DNA from: Asterella californica
Taxonomy: Eukaryota > Streptophyta > Marchantiopsida > Marchantiales > Aytoniaceae
Reading direction: 5' to 3'
DNA length: 64,000 bases
Assembly (NCBI GenBank): GCA_036924285.1
Contig: JAYKYS010000012.1
Span: 2,666,001 to 2,730,000, forward strand
Under the pieces are notes generated by a model. The model searched no databases. It was not told where the DNA came from and saw nothing but the letters and a program-made list of their open reading frames with translations. Positions 1 through 10,929 of this stretch are shown here, piece after piece (the first letter of the stretch is position 1; each line of letters opens with the position of its first letter). The position numbers and the translations under genes are program-made.

Positions 1-765
1 CTGAAAGCAAAGAAATTTAACCGTCAAATCTAAAATGTTATTGCAAGAATGAAACCTGTCAAGTAAAGATTTAAATCCAAATTCTCTAAGAGCATTACAA
101 TCTATAATTCACGTCAAAACTAACTGTTGAATATTGATCAAAATGTTCAAAAGAAGGTTTTTTGGTTTTTTGGAACAAAACATGATATTCTCTTCACACT
201 AAAGTATAGTGGGAAAAACAAAGGAATATTTCTTTTTGCTTTATACTCGGACTGGAGTTTTAACTTATCTTCTATTATCACCGTGATTTGGTTTCTTTCT
301 TTCTTAGAGTGATTTTGACATCTTTGTCATATATTTGTGATTTGAATCAATAAGAATGCTCATTGACCCTTGTTATCGTCCGGCACTGCACTTCACATCT
401 AGAGGATGATCGCCTTTTCCAAGTTCATCTAACACCTTACATTACAAGTGATCCACGTTACTTAATAAGTGATCCACTTCTTTTTGAGTACTGTACTATC
501 TTTTATTAATGTCATGTTTAAACTTACCTAAAATACCATATCCCAAAACAACCACATGTACATATACCGTTAACACCTTACGAAATCGACAAACATATAT
601 AACGTAATGTTCGTTGCCAAAGGCGAATTATTTAAAGGTGTAATCATTTGTCATCCCTTTCTTTTTGAAGAAACGAATAAAAATTTCCAAAACGAATAAT
701 GAACTTGAATTTTACCTTTGGAACCTCCGCTTGTCCTTTTCCTTTTTTCTTTCCAAAACTTTCAT
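1..765. other. AT-rich stretch without a recognised gene
   Basis: The only open frames are short and have no recognisable motif. I see no splice pattern, RNA gene or repeat structure that I can support. Confidence 0.5.
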
Positions 766-1117
766 GTTGCATGCCGAAGAGTTGAAGAGGAGAAATATAC
801 ATGTTCGTTTAATTTAATAATAACCCTTCCAGCAGGATGAGTTAGGTATTAAATTAAAAGTCTGAGTAAATTGATATTTTCATGAGTATAACTTCCCGGT
901 CTTGTGTCTTCTGAAGCGCGAGAGCTGAATCAACACTTATGGTTTTTCTTCTGTTCTCCCCGAGTTTCCAGGCAGGCATAAGTTAACAGATAATGTTTAT
1001 AAAATATTTTAATTATTTATATTCATTTAATATATATTTTGAATTTAACACTTATATATTTCTCTGATAACGAAGAGCGAACAAAAGTTCCCAGAAGTTA
1101 ATGCAGCATGCATATTG
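766..1117 (+). repeat. Dispersed TGCATATT repeat, copy 1
   Basis: This block aligns by eye with 14548-14868 and 18551-18830. Shared parts, in order, are a TTTAATTTA...TAAATTAAA foldback, a segment ending in TTATGGTT, an AT-rich tract, and a 3' part reading GATAACnAnnAGCnnnnCAAAAGTTCCCA before a terminal GCATATT. The 5' boundary is the least certain of the three long copies because the first TGCATATTC is degraded here. No coding potential is seen. It may be a non-autonomous element, but no target duplication is evident. Confidence 0.6.
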
Positions 1118-2856
1118 GATTCATACAATTCATGTGTTTAGCCACCAATACACAAAGTCTTTGACTAAATTCACTTGAAACTTAGAGAAATGAGCCTTAG
1201 GCAAAATGGCAGTCTTCGAGAACTAAGTACAGTACTCACTCTAAGTGAAAAATATGTTAAGAAATTAGTGCCAAGAAGATTAGAAGAAACTTTTAGTGCC
1301 ACAAGTGACTCTGTCAGAAAGATCAGGATATATATTTTATACAGTGATCTACACTTGTGCCGCATTAACATACTGTAAATTCGCATGGATTCACTCATAG
1401 CATTGAGCGAATTGAAATGTTTTTACAGTATAGGTCTGCGTAAGTTTTCTTCCACTGTTGGAGGATTCCCTTATTCTTCCATTTTTCCTTCCCACGATTT
1501 TTCCAAACCGCTATATCATTGGTGATCCAAGCATCTTCTTATACCTTTTCGGAAAGCCCCCTGTTCCTTAATGTATCTACCAAACTTGTGGAGCCAGTAA
1601 TCTCTTGCTTGTGAGATGAACGGAGTTATTCTCGTCACGTTCTGTACAGGAGAAGGCAGGCGCTCCCAACAACTTCCATTCCGACGTGCAGCTGTTGCGG
1701 ATTCCCTGGATCAACTCTGGCTTTAATTGTCCACGATAGACTCACTCATACAATTGGAGGAAATGCAGGCCTCCTTAGGAAGTTAGGATGGATCCTCACA
1801 GTTTCGAACTTCGAAGCAACCTAAGCAAGCACAGCACTGTGACAGCAGCAAAGATGATACTGACCTGAGGAATGGATGTGAGGCCTAAGCACGAAGTCTG
1901 GCAACATTATCACTGAGACAGTGAGACAAGAGGGAAAGAACTACAGTAATGCTTTCTCCGCTGACAAACACTATACCTACTTCAGTTTGACTCGCGACTG
2001 TACCCATCATCATTTTGCGCATACAATCCTGGCAAAGGTCTCAAGGTTTGTGCTCGTCCACTTCAGACGGACCGCTCTTTTCACGGGCACGTGGTTCCCT
2101 GAGCCTCCATATTCCTTCGCAGGTTGATGCAACCATCATCATCGTCTGCTCGTTGCATGTGGAAAACTTCCCAGGCCGAACTTCCGCGGTCTTTCCACTA
2201 CCGTGACTGGAGACTGTCCAGTTTCCACAGCCATCATGAATGACGGATGCTGCTGTAGGCTCCAGTTTGTTTCCTTGCCTTTTCTTTCTTTTGCTTCAGG
2301 TCAGAGAACGAATTCTGCACCGAGCGAAATTCGAAATCAACTGACTGTTTATAACGTGCTTGCAAGTTAGTTACACGTTTGGGAGGCACGCCGACTCGGA
2401 CGTTTCTTGTTGACCCCTTGTCCCTGGGAGCATCTTCTCTTTCTATCTCATGCTGGCAGGGGCATGGGTGTCTTACCATCTCCTCTAAGCACTTCGATCG
2501 CGATGCGACTGAGGAGAGTTGGTCACCCTTACCCGAACTCTAATTCAAACTAATTCAAACTAAATCTGTGGACTGAAAAGTCTCTGTAGTCCGTCATCCT
2601 TTCGCAGTCACAACCATCACAGTCGGACTCCCGGATGCGGTCGCAGTCGGGTGGAGAGGCGCAGGGTTCGAGAGCATCGTCATTTAACTCGCACGTGAAA
2701 ACCCCCCATTTATTTACCATTTCGTGGAGGGACTAGACGGTCCTCCTCATCCGCTTGATCGCTCGAGCACTGCATGTTACCAGCACATTCCTCTATGCAG
2801 GGAGGGTTCCTTATTCCCCTCCGAGTAAATGTCTCTCCTTGAAGAAATTTTCCTAT

Positions 2857-2912
2857 ATTCCAGACTTCACATGTTCTCTTGCGCATTCCAGACTTCACAT
2901 ATTCTCTTGCTC
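2857..2912. repeat. 28 bp tandem duplication
   Basis: Two adjacent 28 bp units begin ATTCCAGACTTCACAT. They differ at a few positions (GTTCTCTTGCGC against ATTCTCTTGCTC). Confidence 0.8.
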
Positions 2913-2931
2913 ACTCACTTACGCTCTTCTA

Positions 2932-3021
2932 TCTCTGCTGCAGCTTTCTTCTTCCTCAGTCCCTGAAACCAACAGTCGATTCTCCCAAGTCCCCCGAAGT
3001 TCAAAATGTCTTCCTCAGTCC
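2932..3021 (-). repeat. About 90 bp repeat, inverted partner of 12091-12181
   Basis: The reverse complement reads GGACTGAGGAAGACATTTTG... and matches 12091-12181 with a few substitutions. Flanking bases on both sides do not match, so the shared piece is short. It may be a fragment of a transposon present twice. Confidence 0.75.
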
Positions 3022-4059
3022 CCAACCGGCTAGACCTCCGGTGACGACTGTGGTACGTCTTAAACTGCGATACAGTCATCCGATGTGACTCAGCGCAGTT
3101 CATGTATGTGGTTGCGAGGAGCACAGATTTACAAAGGCTGATGAAATTCAAATCGAAGCTTGAGGGGAAGTAGAGTAGTGCAGAATGAACTATGACAGCG
3201 AAAGAAAGAGCTCAGTTCTCCATTAAACATTTGGGCAGGGAAAGCGAGAGCTCTCCTCCGGAGAAGTGAGGTAAATGATGGCTGGTGCTGGTGCAGAAGC
3301 ACGTGTTTTTTTTTATCGAGAATCAAACATAGATTTGATGATCTTGATCGAATCTGATTTTCATATGGAGAAGAAGAAATGTTCAATGTGCTTGCAGACA
3401 CGGTGCATAATGCAAACGATTCAGAGCCCACTCCATGGCAAAGATGGCGACAAACTATGATCGCAGTTGGAAAGAACGAGATGTCTCTAGTAGGAAAAAC
3501 TTACACGGAGCTAGAGTTTCAAGCAAGATTAATAAAACTTTGGCGTCACATTTGATTCGATGGAAGAGTTCCAGTTTGCACTTGATTGCTGGTCAGTTTA
3601 TAACTCACGAATCAATAAGCATTGGAAGACTCTAGATTTTTATTGGGTGCGGACATGCATGTATTGGTTTCCAATGAGACTAGATCCTCCAAGTTGGAAA
3701 TGCAAATGATCAGATTGTGACTCGACGATCAGACAAGGAGAACATGCAACGGAACTTGGAGCCAAAGACCTTTGTGCAATTCACCCAACGACATTCATCG
3801 CAAAGTTGTGTTGTAGGTGAAACTGATCTAAATGGATAGCCGGACGATATAGAGAATGAACAGGGGTTCCATCTAGGAGCTCGACCGAAAAGAGTGAGGA
3901 GAATTCTGACATCTGGTGCGTGTGGACAAGTGGTTCTCATCAGTTTGCTGGTCCGTTTTACGAGTTCGAGGAAGGAGAGAGTAGCATTGGGACTGAAACT
4001 GAAACTGAGATATCGAAGGACAAGGACTCAACTTCAGTTGGGGATAAGGATGTATCTCT

Positions 4060-5362
4060 ACGATGGAAGTGACGAGTCCGCTACCAACGACACAAAAAAT
4101 CTGATCGTTTTACGATAACAATATGTAATCTACAGCATACTTGTCCCGTTCATTTGCATACGTGGAGAGGACCATGTCAAAATTCACAACATCTAGCTGT
4201 CTTGATGTGTAATAGAGTTGTTATAGATCATAATGTTCAGTGCAGAAAGTTGGTAAATGACTTTCGATAAACTTTTAAAAAACGTATTACATACCAAGCT
4301 GCATTTAGAATGTGAGAGAAAGTGCATGACTGGATACAAGGTTCTCAAACAAGGTCATTCTACACTATACCCTCCCGTCGTCACATAAGAGAAGAAGATC
4401 CAAATTGTACACTCAAATACCAGACTTGGCCTGGTTTGAGGATTTTCAGACATATTTTTGTTAGTCCATCAGCTTGTCACCATGCATTGCTATTTTCACA
4501 GAAGGTAGTCACTCTGGATGTCTGTCACACCAAGAATAAGAAATATCCTTCTCAGATATTTACAGCGAGTTGTTCGGATGGAAACAACCAGTCCGTTATT
4601 CTATGTTTTGTTGCTGCTGCGAGCGAAGATGAGGACACTTGGACTTGGTTCTGCACTCTCATGAAGTAGAGTATTACCGGTATAGGGGAGCCATAAGTAG
4701 TGATACTTTCTGATCGTTGTGAGGGATTGCTGAATGCAGTCAAGAATGTATTTTCTGACAATATTCATCGTCATTGTTCACTTCATTTAAAAATGAACGT
4801 GAAGGTACGCTACGGAAGAGAAGTCGAGAAGGTGTTTTTGACTTACGTATATGCGAGGAAAGAATCAAGTAAGTGTTATAATGCATTGTCTTATAGTTTT
4901 GTGTACATAACTTTTTCCTTTTGACTCTACTCTGGTTTTGGAACTCAATTTTAAGTTTTTACGTTTTGCACATTCTAACGTTTGTAGTGATTTGTTCATG
5001 AATGACATTTATGTGGCATGTTCAATTTGTTACTTGATGACATACGTGCAACTGGTCGTACTGAGGCTGAAGCGGCTGAATATATTCGGAAAATTTCAGC
5101 TCAGTTGTGGGCAAGGTCACCGTTTCCTCTTCCTAGATATGAAAAGATGACATCAAATGTGGCTGAGTTTGTTAACAGTGCTTTAAAGTCTATCCAAGAT
5201 TTTGCTCTTTTTAGTGTAGTATGTCAGATATGGACCTATATGATGGGTACTTTTGTGAAGCGAAAAATGTCCTCTCGCACATATGGAGTGCTCACCCCAT
5301 TCGTCCAGTCCAGATATGACGAGTCGCGTGGACGAGATAGATATTTCCCTCACTCTGATTAA
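4060..5362 (+). pseudogene. MULE transposase, N-terminal and catalytic part (decayed)
   Basis: The reading frame resembles Mutator-like (mudrA/FAR1-type) transposases, which cut and move DNA between terminal inverted repeats using a DDE catalytic triad. Near 4115 a CNLQHTC segment fits the end of the N-terminal zinc region. From about 4450 there is FVSPSACHHALLFSQ and VVTLDVCHTKNKKY with the first catalytic Asp, then SDGNNQ...DEDTWTWF. At about 4705 ILSDRCEGLLNAVKNVF supplies the second Asp, followed by HCSLHLKMN. From 5018, LLLDDIRATG...AQLWARSPFP...MTSNVAEFVNSAL matches the conserved downstream block. Two in-frame stops lie at about 4667-4690, and an intron may begin at GTAAGT near 4869. 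Similarity stops around 5325, exactly where the KpnI-palindrome array starts, so the SWIM zinc finger is missing on this strand. It is not functional as read. Confidence 0.8.
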
Positions 5363-5880
5363 TATCCGAAGGGTACCCTTCACGATTTAATCGCATGAGG
5401 TGAAACATGTATGTTTCGCTCACTGTGAGCAAAACATACATGTCTCGCTCATAGTGATTAATTCGTGAAAGGGTACCTCTTCACGCCCTTCACGATTTAA
5501 TCGCATGAGATGAAACAAGGTATGTTTCATCCACTATGAGCGAAACATACCATGTTTCACCCACAGTGAATAATTCGTGAAGGGGTACCCCTTCACCACT
5601 TACTACTTAATCGTATGAGGTGAAATATACCTATTTTGTCTCATGTCAAGACGAAACAGCTATGTTTCGTCCGCTGTGAATAATACCCGAAGGGTACCTA
5701 GGCGAAACATATCTGTTTCACCCGTAGTATGGACGAAACATCTATGTTTCATGGATTGTGTATAATACCCAAAGGGTACTTGGGCGAAACATATATGTTT
5801 CTCCTGTAGTATGAGCGAAACACCTATGTTTCATGGACTGTGAGCGATACACAGCGAATCAGCTATGCTAAACGGCGACA
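5325..5880. repeat. KpnI-centred palindromic repeat array 1
   Basis: About five tandem units are spaced 82-112 bp apart, measured between GGTACC cores at 5372, 5472, 5584 and 5693 and a degenerate GGTACT near 5775. Each unit alternates two kinds of palindrome. One surrounds the core, for example GTGAAGGGGTACCCCTTCAC near 5577-5596. The other is a longer foldback built from GAAACATGTATGTTTC-type arms around GCTCACTGTGAGC. A TTTAATCGCATGAGG spacer is shared by the first units. The last two units are shorter and more diverged. The array begins where the MULE similarity ends. A related array lies at 10345-10640. Confidence 0.85.
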
Positions 5881-6045
5881 CAGTCTGTATCGTTAACGTT
5901 AACAACAATAAACACAACAGAACAGTGTGTATCGCTAAATCCTAACAGCGAACAACACATGAAGACAGCAAAATAGCTTGTAACGCTAACCAATCACAAA
6001 TTCTCAATTAACAACACATAAAAATATGATAATTAACTTACATGA

Positions 6046-6515
6046 CTCTCTTTTTCGTACCATCCTCTCTCTCGAGACTCCACCTCGTCCTCGTCCTCTC
6101 TCATCACCTCGACCTCGACCTTGAATGAAAACTCCACCACCTCTCCTCGTTTTCATCACAGTGATTTTTCGAATCGCTCAGAATAGATAATAAAATCTTA
6201 AAACAATTCAACAACCTTTCAAACTCACCTAATAACTTACTCTTCTATTCTCACTCTTCTCTCGTAACCTCACTCCTCTCCTAAACTCTCATTCTCCTCT
6301 TCTTCTCTCCTAAACTCTCCTCTCCTCTCGCTCTCTTCTTCTCGTCTCCTCTCTTCTCCTTCTCGTCTAGACTCTCCTCTCCTTCTTGTCTCCTTCTCCT
6401 CTCCTCTCCTTCTCTCCTTCTCCTCTACTCTTCTTTCCTCTCTCCTTTCCTCTCTCCTTCTCGTCTCGTCTCCTTCTCCTTCTCTCTTCTCCTTTTCTCC
6501 TTCTCCTCACAATAA
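6046..6515. repeat. CT-rich low-complexity tract
   Basis: About 470 bp is dominated by C and T on the + strand in irregular CTCCTCTC/CTTCTC runs. An Arg/Glu-rich frame on the opposite strand comes from this composition and is not a gene. Confidence 0.85.
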
Positions 6516-6942
6516 GAAGTATGAAACAAAGCAAACCAATGAAACAAAGAACTTGTACACATGTGAGAACTTTCATATTTTCATATTTTTGTTATGAAAA
6601 TTGAATTACAATGTAACGATCTCTAGAATAAAAGAACCCCAATACTAGAACAGCATCTATATCTGCGAAACTGTCACTAACTTCTATTAGAAGTCATGGA
6701 ATGCCATATTCATTCTAGAAATAAACATCCTGATCTATATCATCAAAATATACGTTCTGATCAATATCTTACTTCTGATCTATATGAACCATATTTTCCT
6801 CCTCATCATCATGTTCACGATCCGACTCTGAAGGAGAGTCTGAAATTAAGCTAAGGTCCTCTAACTTTCCGTCACCAAACCTTGCAGAAGTCTCTATGCT
6901 TTGTTGCAATTCTTCTTGCTGCACTTGCACTTGCTCAGTGGG

Positions 6943-7570
6943 CTACAGGACTTCAAGCTCCGGCTGTGCTTCACTCAACGCGGGACGCTGCAAACAAGCC
7001 CGTTTGTTATGATCCGATGTGTGACATATCCCGCATCTTCGCTGCTGTGTAGAGCCGCCTGGTTTTCTGGAGCGGAGAGGTTTTCTACACTCCACTCTTG
7101 TATTCCATGATGCATCAAAGCTCTCTGATTGTGGCAGGTGACTAGTGTGTATTCTATCATCATCAAGAGGGTACTGAAGATATGTGTGAGTCTCTGGACC
7201 AGATCCGCATCTTGCCTGTGCACCGCATGAAGAAATTCTCACCACTCGCTGTCTCCTTTTTCTCCTTGTCACTGACGGAGTGGCACAGTCAAACACAAGC
7301 ATAAGATCCGCTGTCACCAAAGGAGGTATAGAGTGAGAGTATATCTTTTGAAGAGTCTTTGAGAATCAAATACTATCCAAGTGACGCATAGGATCACGAG
7401 AGAATTCAACATCTCATACCATAGAATGAGCACATGGTCAGATCATCTCTTGCATTTCAAGACATCCACACCTTGGAATATTTCCATGTCTCACCACATA
7501 CTGTTCACTCGCTCTTGATTTCTGCACCAGAGCTTTGTCTTCATTTGACATATGACAACAAATTGTGCAC
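6943..7570 (-). pseudogene. MULE transposase C-terminal part: SWIM and zinc knuckle (decayed)
   Basis: On the - strand the frame reads YVVRHGNIPRCGCLEMQEM followed, after a stop, by PCAHSM. This is the C-x-C...C-x-H layout of the SWIM zinc finger that ends MULE transposases. Downstream come a PP-type segment, a basic RRKRRQR stretch and the zinc knuckle RRCGICHTSDHNKRAC. Stops interrupt the SWIM region and the segment just after it, so the gene is dead. The part expected upstream is not found on this strand, whereas the catalytic half lies on the opposite strand at 4060-5325. Either an inversion split one element, or two MULE fragments lie next to each other. Confidence 0.75.
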
Positions 7571-7743
7571 ACATCTTCTCATACTATTTCACCCCCTCGT
7601 GCTTGAGGATTTGTGAAAGGGCTATTTCTCTCAAGAAGTTAATCTGTATGTTCTCGCGTCTAGTTGCAATTGTAATATTGTGCATAAGTACAATATTTTT
7701 GTTTCTGATCATTTTTAACTTCTTTCTATAACATTTCTTTTAG

Positions 7744-9963
7744 CGGGTGCGGAATTGGAGAGTATGAAGGAGGGACCTTCTATGTTCAAATATACTCATG
7801 AAGAGGATGAGAGATATCATTTGAAGTGATGTTGGGTTCAAAAGGAAGAAGTGGAAAATTTGTTGTATGGAGTAGAGAAAGAAGCTATAGATCGACTTGG
7901 ATTGCTTGTTGCTCTATCTTTTGACTTCCCTCGTCCTTATGTAAGTAATCTTCAATAATAATTTTTTTGTATTGTATTTGTATTCATGTGTAAAACATAC
8001 AAGTTGTTTCGATCTCTTTTGATGCATGTGCTCACTATCATTTACGTTGTTTTGTTTACTTATATTCATATGTAAATTGTAAGCATGTAGATCCAATATG
8101 TGATTAGGTTGTTTATTTTGCAGATTCTGTTTTGTATAGAGTTCATCCAGTCATATGACGAGGACATTCATCGTGCTACTGTTCAAGGACATGAGATTGT
8201 ATTGGATGAGTCATTTATACGTGAGTCATATGTTTTACCCATGGGAACAACTGTCTCTCATCCTCATAATGTGAAGAGGAGTTTGATATGATTGGTTCCC
8301 TAGGAAAGACGAAAAAGAGAAAAGAGATTTATTATGGATGTGTGAGTATCTAGAGTGGAGACCCATATTTCAGCTCATCAATTGTATTCTTTTGGCTCGT
8401 CGACGACCAAAAGAAGTTCATGGACATTTAGCTTTATACAAGAAAAGTAAAGTAGAAGAGAGTGGAGAAGATTACGAATGGACGGAGTTCATTTTAGATT
8501 CTTTGGATACCGATATCTCTTCGATGAAAAAGCATATGAGTAAAGAGATATTAGTGCGACATCTTGAGACCTGGGTGGGTATGATCTTGACTCACCTCAT
8601 GATACATATCGGTATACTTTCGGAGGGAGGATGTGTGGATTCTCAGCGACTTCAGCCATCATCTAGTAAGATGAACACTTCATGTTTTAACTTTCATTTA
8701 GTTAAGCTATCATGATTGAATACTTATTGATTAAACTCACATTTAAATTTGTGCTTTCACTCACATTTAAATTTGTGGATTCAGATCGAGTGGACTCTTC
8801 TCCTCATGGTCAAGATCCTCAGTCTTCACATGGTCAAGACCCTTAGTCTTCACAGCATGTTCCTCCATCATCGAGTAAGAAATTTATTTTCTGTTTAGTT
8901 TTTAAATGTTTTTGTTTTAGTTAAGTTGTCCTTTGTTACTTTTGTTTTGTTGAGTTTATATTTGGTTACTTGTTGTTAAACTTATACTTAAACTGGTTCT
9001 TTTGCAGATGAAGAGGTTATTCTCTTGGAGAGAATAAATGAACAGAAGAAGGAAGTTGAGGTTTTGAACACTTCCATCAAGGAGAAGGAAGAAGAGTTTA
9101 ATTCAAAATGTCTTCAACTTCAAGCAATGGAGTATGAGATTATGGTTGGAAAAGAAGAATTGAGCACGATATATGGATCTGAAGAGTTCTTTCCTCGTCT
9201 CGTTCACCCTATTGCCATAAGATGTAAGACTCTGATCCTTGATTTGAATGGTCTTTTGGTACAAGTGGGAAAGAATGAACATTAGTTGATGCCAGCTCGA
9301 GAAAAAGGATATGTAATAGAAACCACCCCGAAGCAGTCCGTATGATACTTGGCTCGACGTGGAGTAAAAGCTTTCCTAGATAAGTTTCATATCATCATAT
9401 GGACATCTCAAACTTTGTTAAACACTGGAATCCTACTACGCGCTATGCAAGGGGTTGGTTATTTACCTCCTGGAGTTGCAGCAGGGAAGGTATGATACTT
9501 CTTCTCTACTTATTTTCATTTTTGTTTTTCATCTTTTTGATTTATTAGATGTTAAGAAATATTAACATGTTCTATGTTATGTTTATTCTATGTTATTTTA
9601 TTAAGAATGGAGAGGTTTTAATTATCATTTACTTTTATAGGTATGTCGAGTTTTTTCTCAAGACATGTGTTTAAAGTATAAGACGGTTCGAGAAGTAGCG
9701 TTCGGGAACCATCTGTACTTGAAAGATTTTGCGATTCTTCATCATCATAACTTGAGCACGAGGGACGTTTTGTTGATGGATGAAAGTCCAATGAAGAACT
9801 CAACCAATCATCCTTTTAATGTTATTCATCCTCTTACTTTTTCTCCTTTCAGTATGGATAGTGATAGAGAGTTGTATTTAGAAGTCACTTTGTTACCTTG
9901 GCTTCTTCATTGGGGATGTAGTCCAGAGGAAACACCTTCTTATGTGGAGAGCAGATATTCATA
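7744..9963 (+). pseudogene. Spliced gene: coiled coil plus FCP1/NIF-type HAD phosphatase domain (decayed)
   Basis: Five exons are suggested by canonical sites: 7744-7940, 8124-8665, 8785-8874, 9008-9489 and 9641-9963 (donors GTAAGT, GTAAGA, GTAAGA, GTATGA; acceptors TTTTGCAG, ATTCAG, TTTGCAG, TTATAG). Exons 1-2 encode an unassigned region (FIQSYDEDIHRATVQGHEIV; WRPIFQLINCILLARRRP) that may resemble plant transposon-associated proteins. Exon 4 starts with a coiled coil (NEQKKEVEVLNTSIKEKEEE), then KTLILDLNGLLV, the plant NIF-like form of HAD motif I, and FHIIIWTSQTLL. Exon 5 has VLLMDESPMKN, matching the late acidic HAD motif. FCP1/NIF domains dephosphorylate phosphoserine, classically on the RNA polymerase II tail. 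Motif I has Asn and Leu where DxDxT has Asp and Thr, which is common in this plant subfamily. Stops in exons 1, 3 and 4 (near 7830, 8848, 9283 and 9340) and a frame change near 8290 show decay. Confidence 0.7.
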
Positions 9964-10119
9964 GATTTTTGCTCAGGATCCATTTATAGCCCTTAGAACC
10001 TATTGGAAAAATATTGCCAAGGAGGAGTTCAATATAGTATGGAGATCAGTTCTACATGTAGTTTCTATGCATTTCTTGCATCTTCTCAAGTGAGAAAGAT
10101 TTTTCTCACTCGTTCATAC

Positions 10120-10191
10120 CATTATAGGAAACTCTTATCATATAATGAGACACACCATTATAGGAGACTCTTATCATATAATGAGATAATA
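10120..10191. repeat. 36 bp tandem duplication
   Basis: Two adjacent units begin CATTATAGGAAACTCTTATC and CATTATAGGAGACTCTTATC and differ by one base over most of their length. A further partial ATAATGAG copy follows. Confidence 0.8.
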
Positions 10192-10344
10192 TAATGAGAC
10201 AGTAAAAGTTTTCATTAGTACACTCGTACACAAGTTGTATGGAAGTGTACCTATCTATTATAAATTTGCTTCTTTAGTGTTATGTGATCTCAATGCTCAT
10301 TTGGTTGAAAATTTGTGAAGGTTACACTTTGGGTGGATAGAGTT

Positions 10345-10640
10345 ATAAACTTTTAATCGCGAATGGGTGAAACATACATGTTTCGTCTCTCGCATGGGCG
10401 AAACTAGTATGTTTTGCTAACTGTACTCGAAGGGGTACCCTTCACGACGTCATCGCAAGGAGTGAATTATACTTGTTTCGTCTCATGCGAGGGACGAAAG
10501 CAGATATGTTTCGCTCCTCGTGATTATATTCGAGGGTACCCTTCACGATTGAGAGGTGAAATAGATCTGTTTCGTCTCTCGCATGGACAAAACATGTATG
10601 TTTCGCTCACTGTGATAAAGTCGTGAAGAAGTCGTGAAGA
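10345..10640. repeat. KpnI-centred palindromic repeat array 2
   Basis: About three units lie in the same orientation as array 1, with GGTACC cores at 10434 and 10535. They share GGGTACCCTTCACG, a TCATCGCA-type spacer, and GAAACATACATGTTTC- and GATATGTTTCGCTC-type foldback arms. The array follows the end of the phosphatase-like gene by about 380 bp. The two arrays bracket the inverted MULE end and that gene. Confidence 0.85.
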
Positions 10641-10929
10641 CTAAAGATAAAAATTTGTTCTGTTAGTGTCGCGGATTTAACTACCGAGTTTTCTATAAAA
10701 GCACACGGAATTAAACTTGAAAACTCAATTTCAACCAATATTTTCACGTCTTGGTCACATCCAATATAGAAAAAGACATATGATGAGCAGTGCACGTAAC
10801 ATGATTTCGGGAATACATTATCATTCAGGTAAACTGTATTATGAGATCAAAGTCGTATACAAGGTATACGAAGTACAGTTAAAGCTGCAATGTGCATTTA
10901 TCATTCAATACATCCGATTTAAAACCATA

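Larger units (their letters stand above)
1118..4050. other. No recognised gene; small duplications only
   Basis: Open frames here are under about 100 codons and show no family motif. The region contains a 28 bp tandem duplication (2857-2912) and a roughly 90 bp segment found again in inverted orientation near 12.1 kb. The last few hundred bases before 4050 may hold decayed N-terminal MULE sequence. Confidence 0.45.

Noticed and set aside
6367..6576. Arg/Glu-rich ORF on the - strand
   Set aside because: It is a direct translation of the CT-rich low-complexity tract.
5325..10640. CRISPR-like array
   Set aside because: Units are palindromic and diverged, without uniform spacers; the setting is eukaryotic transposon DNA.
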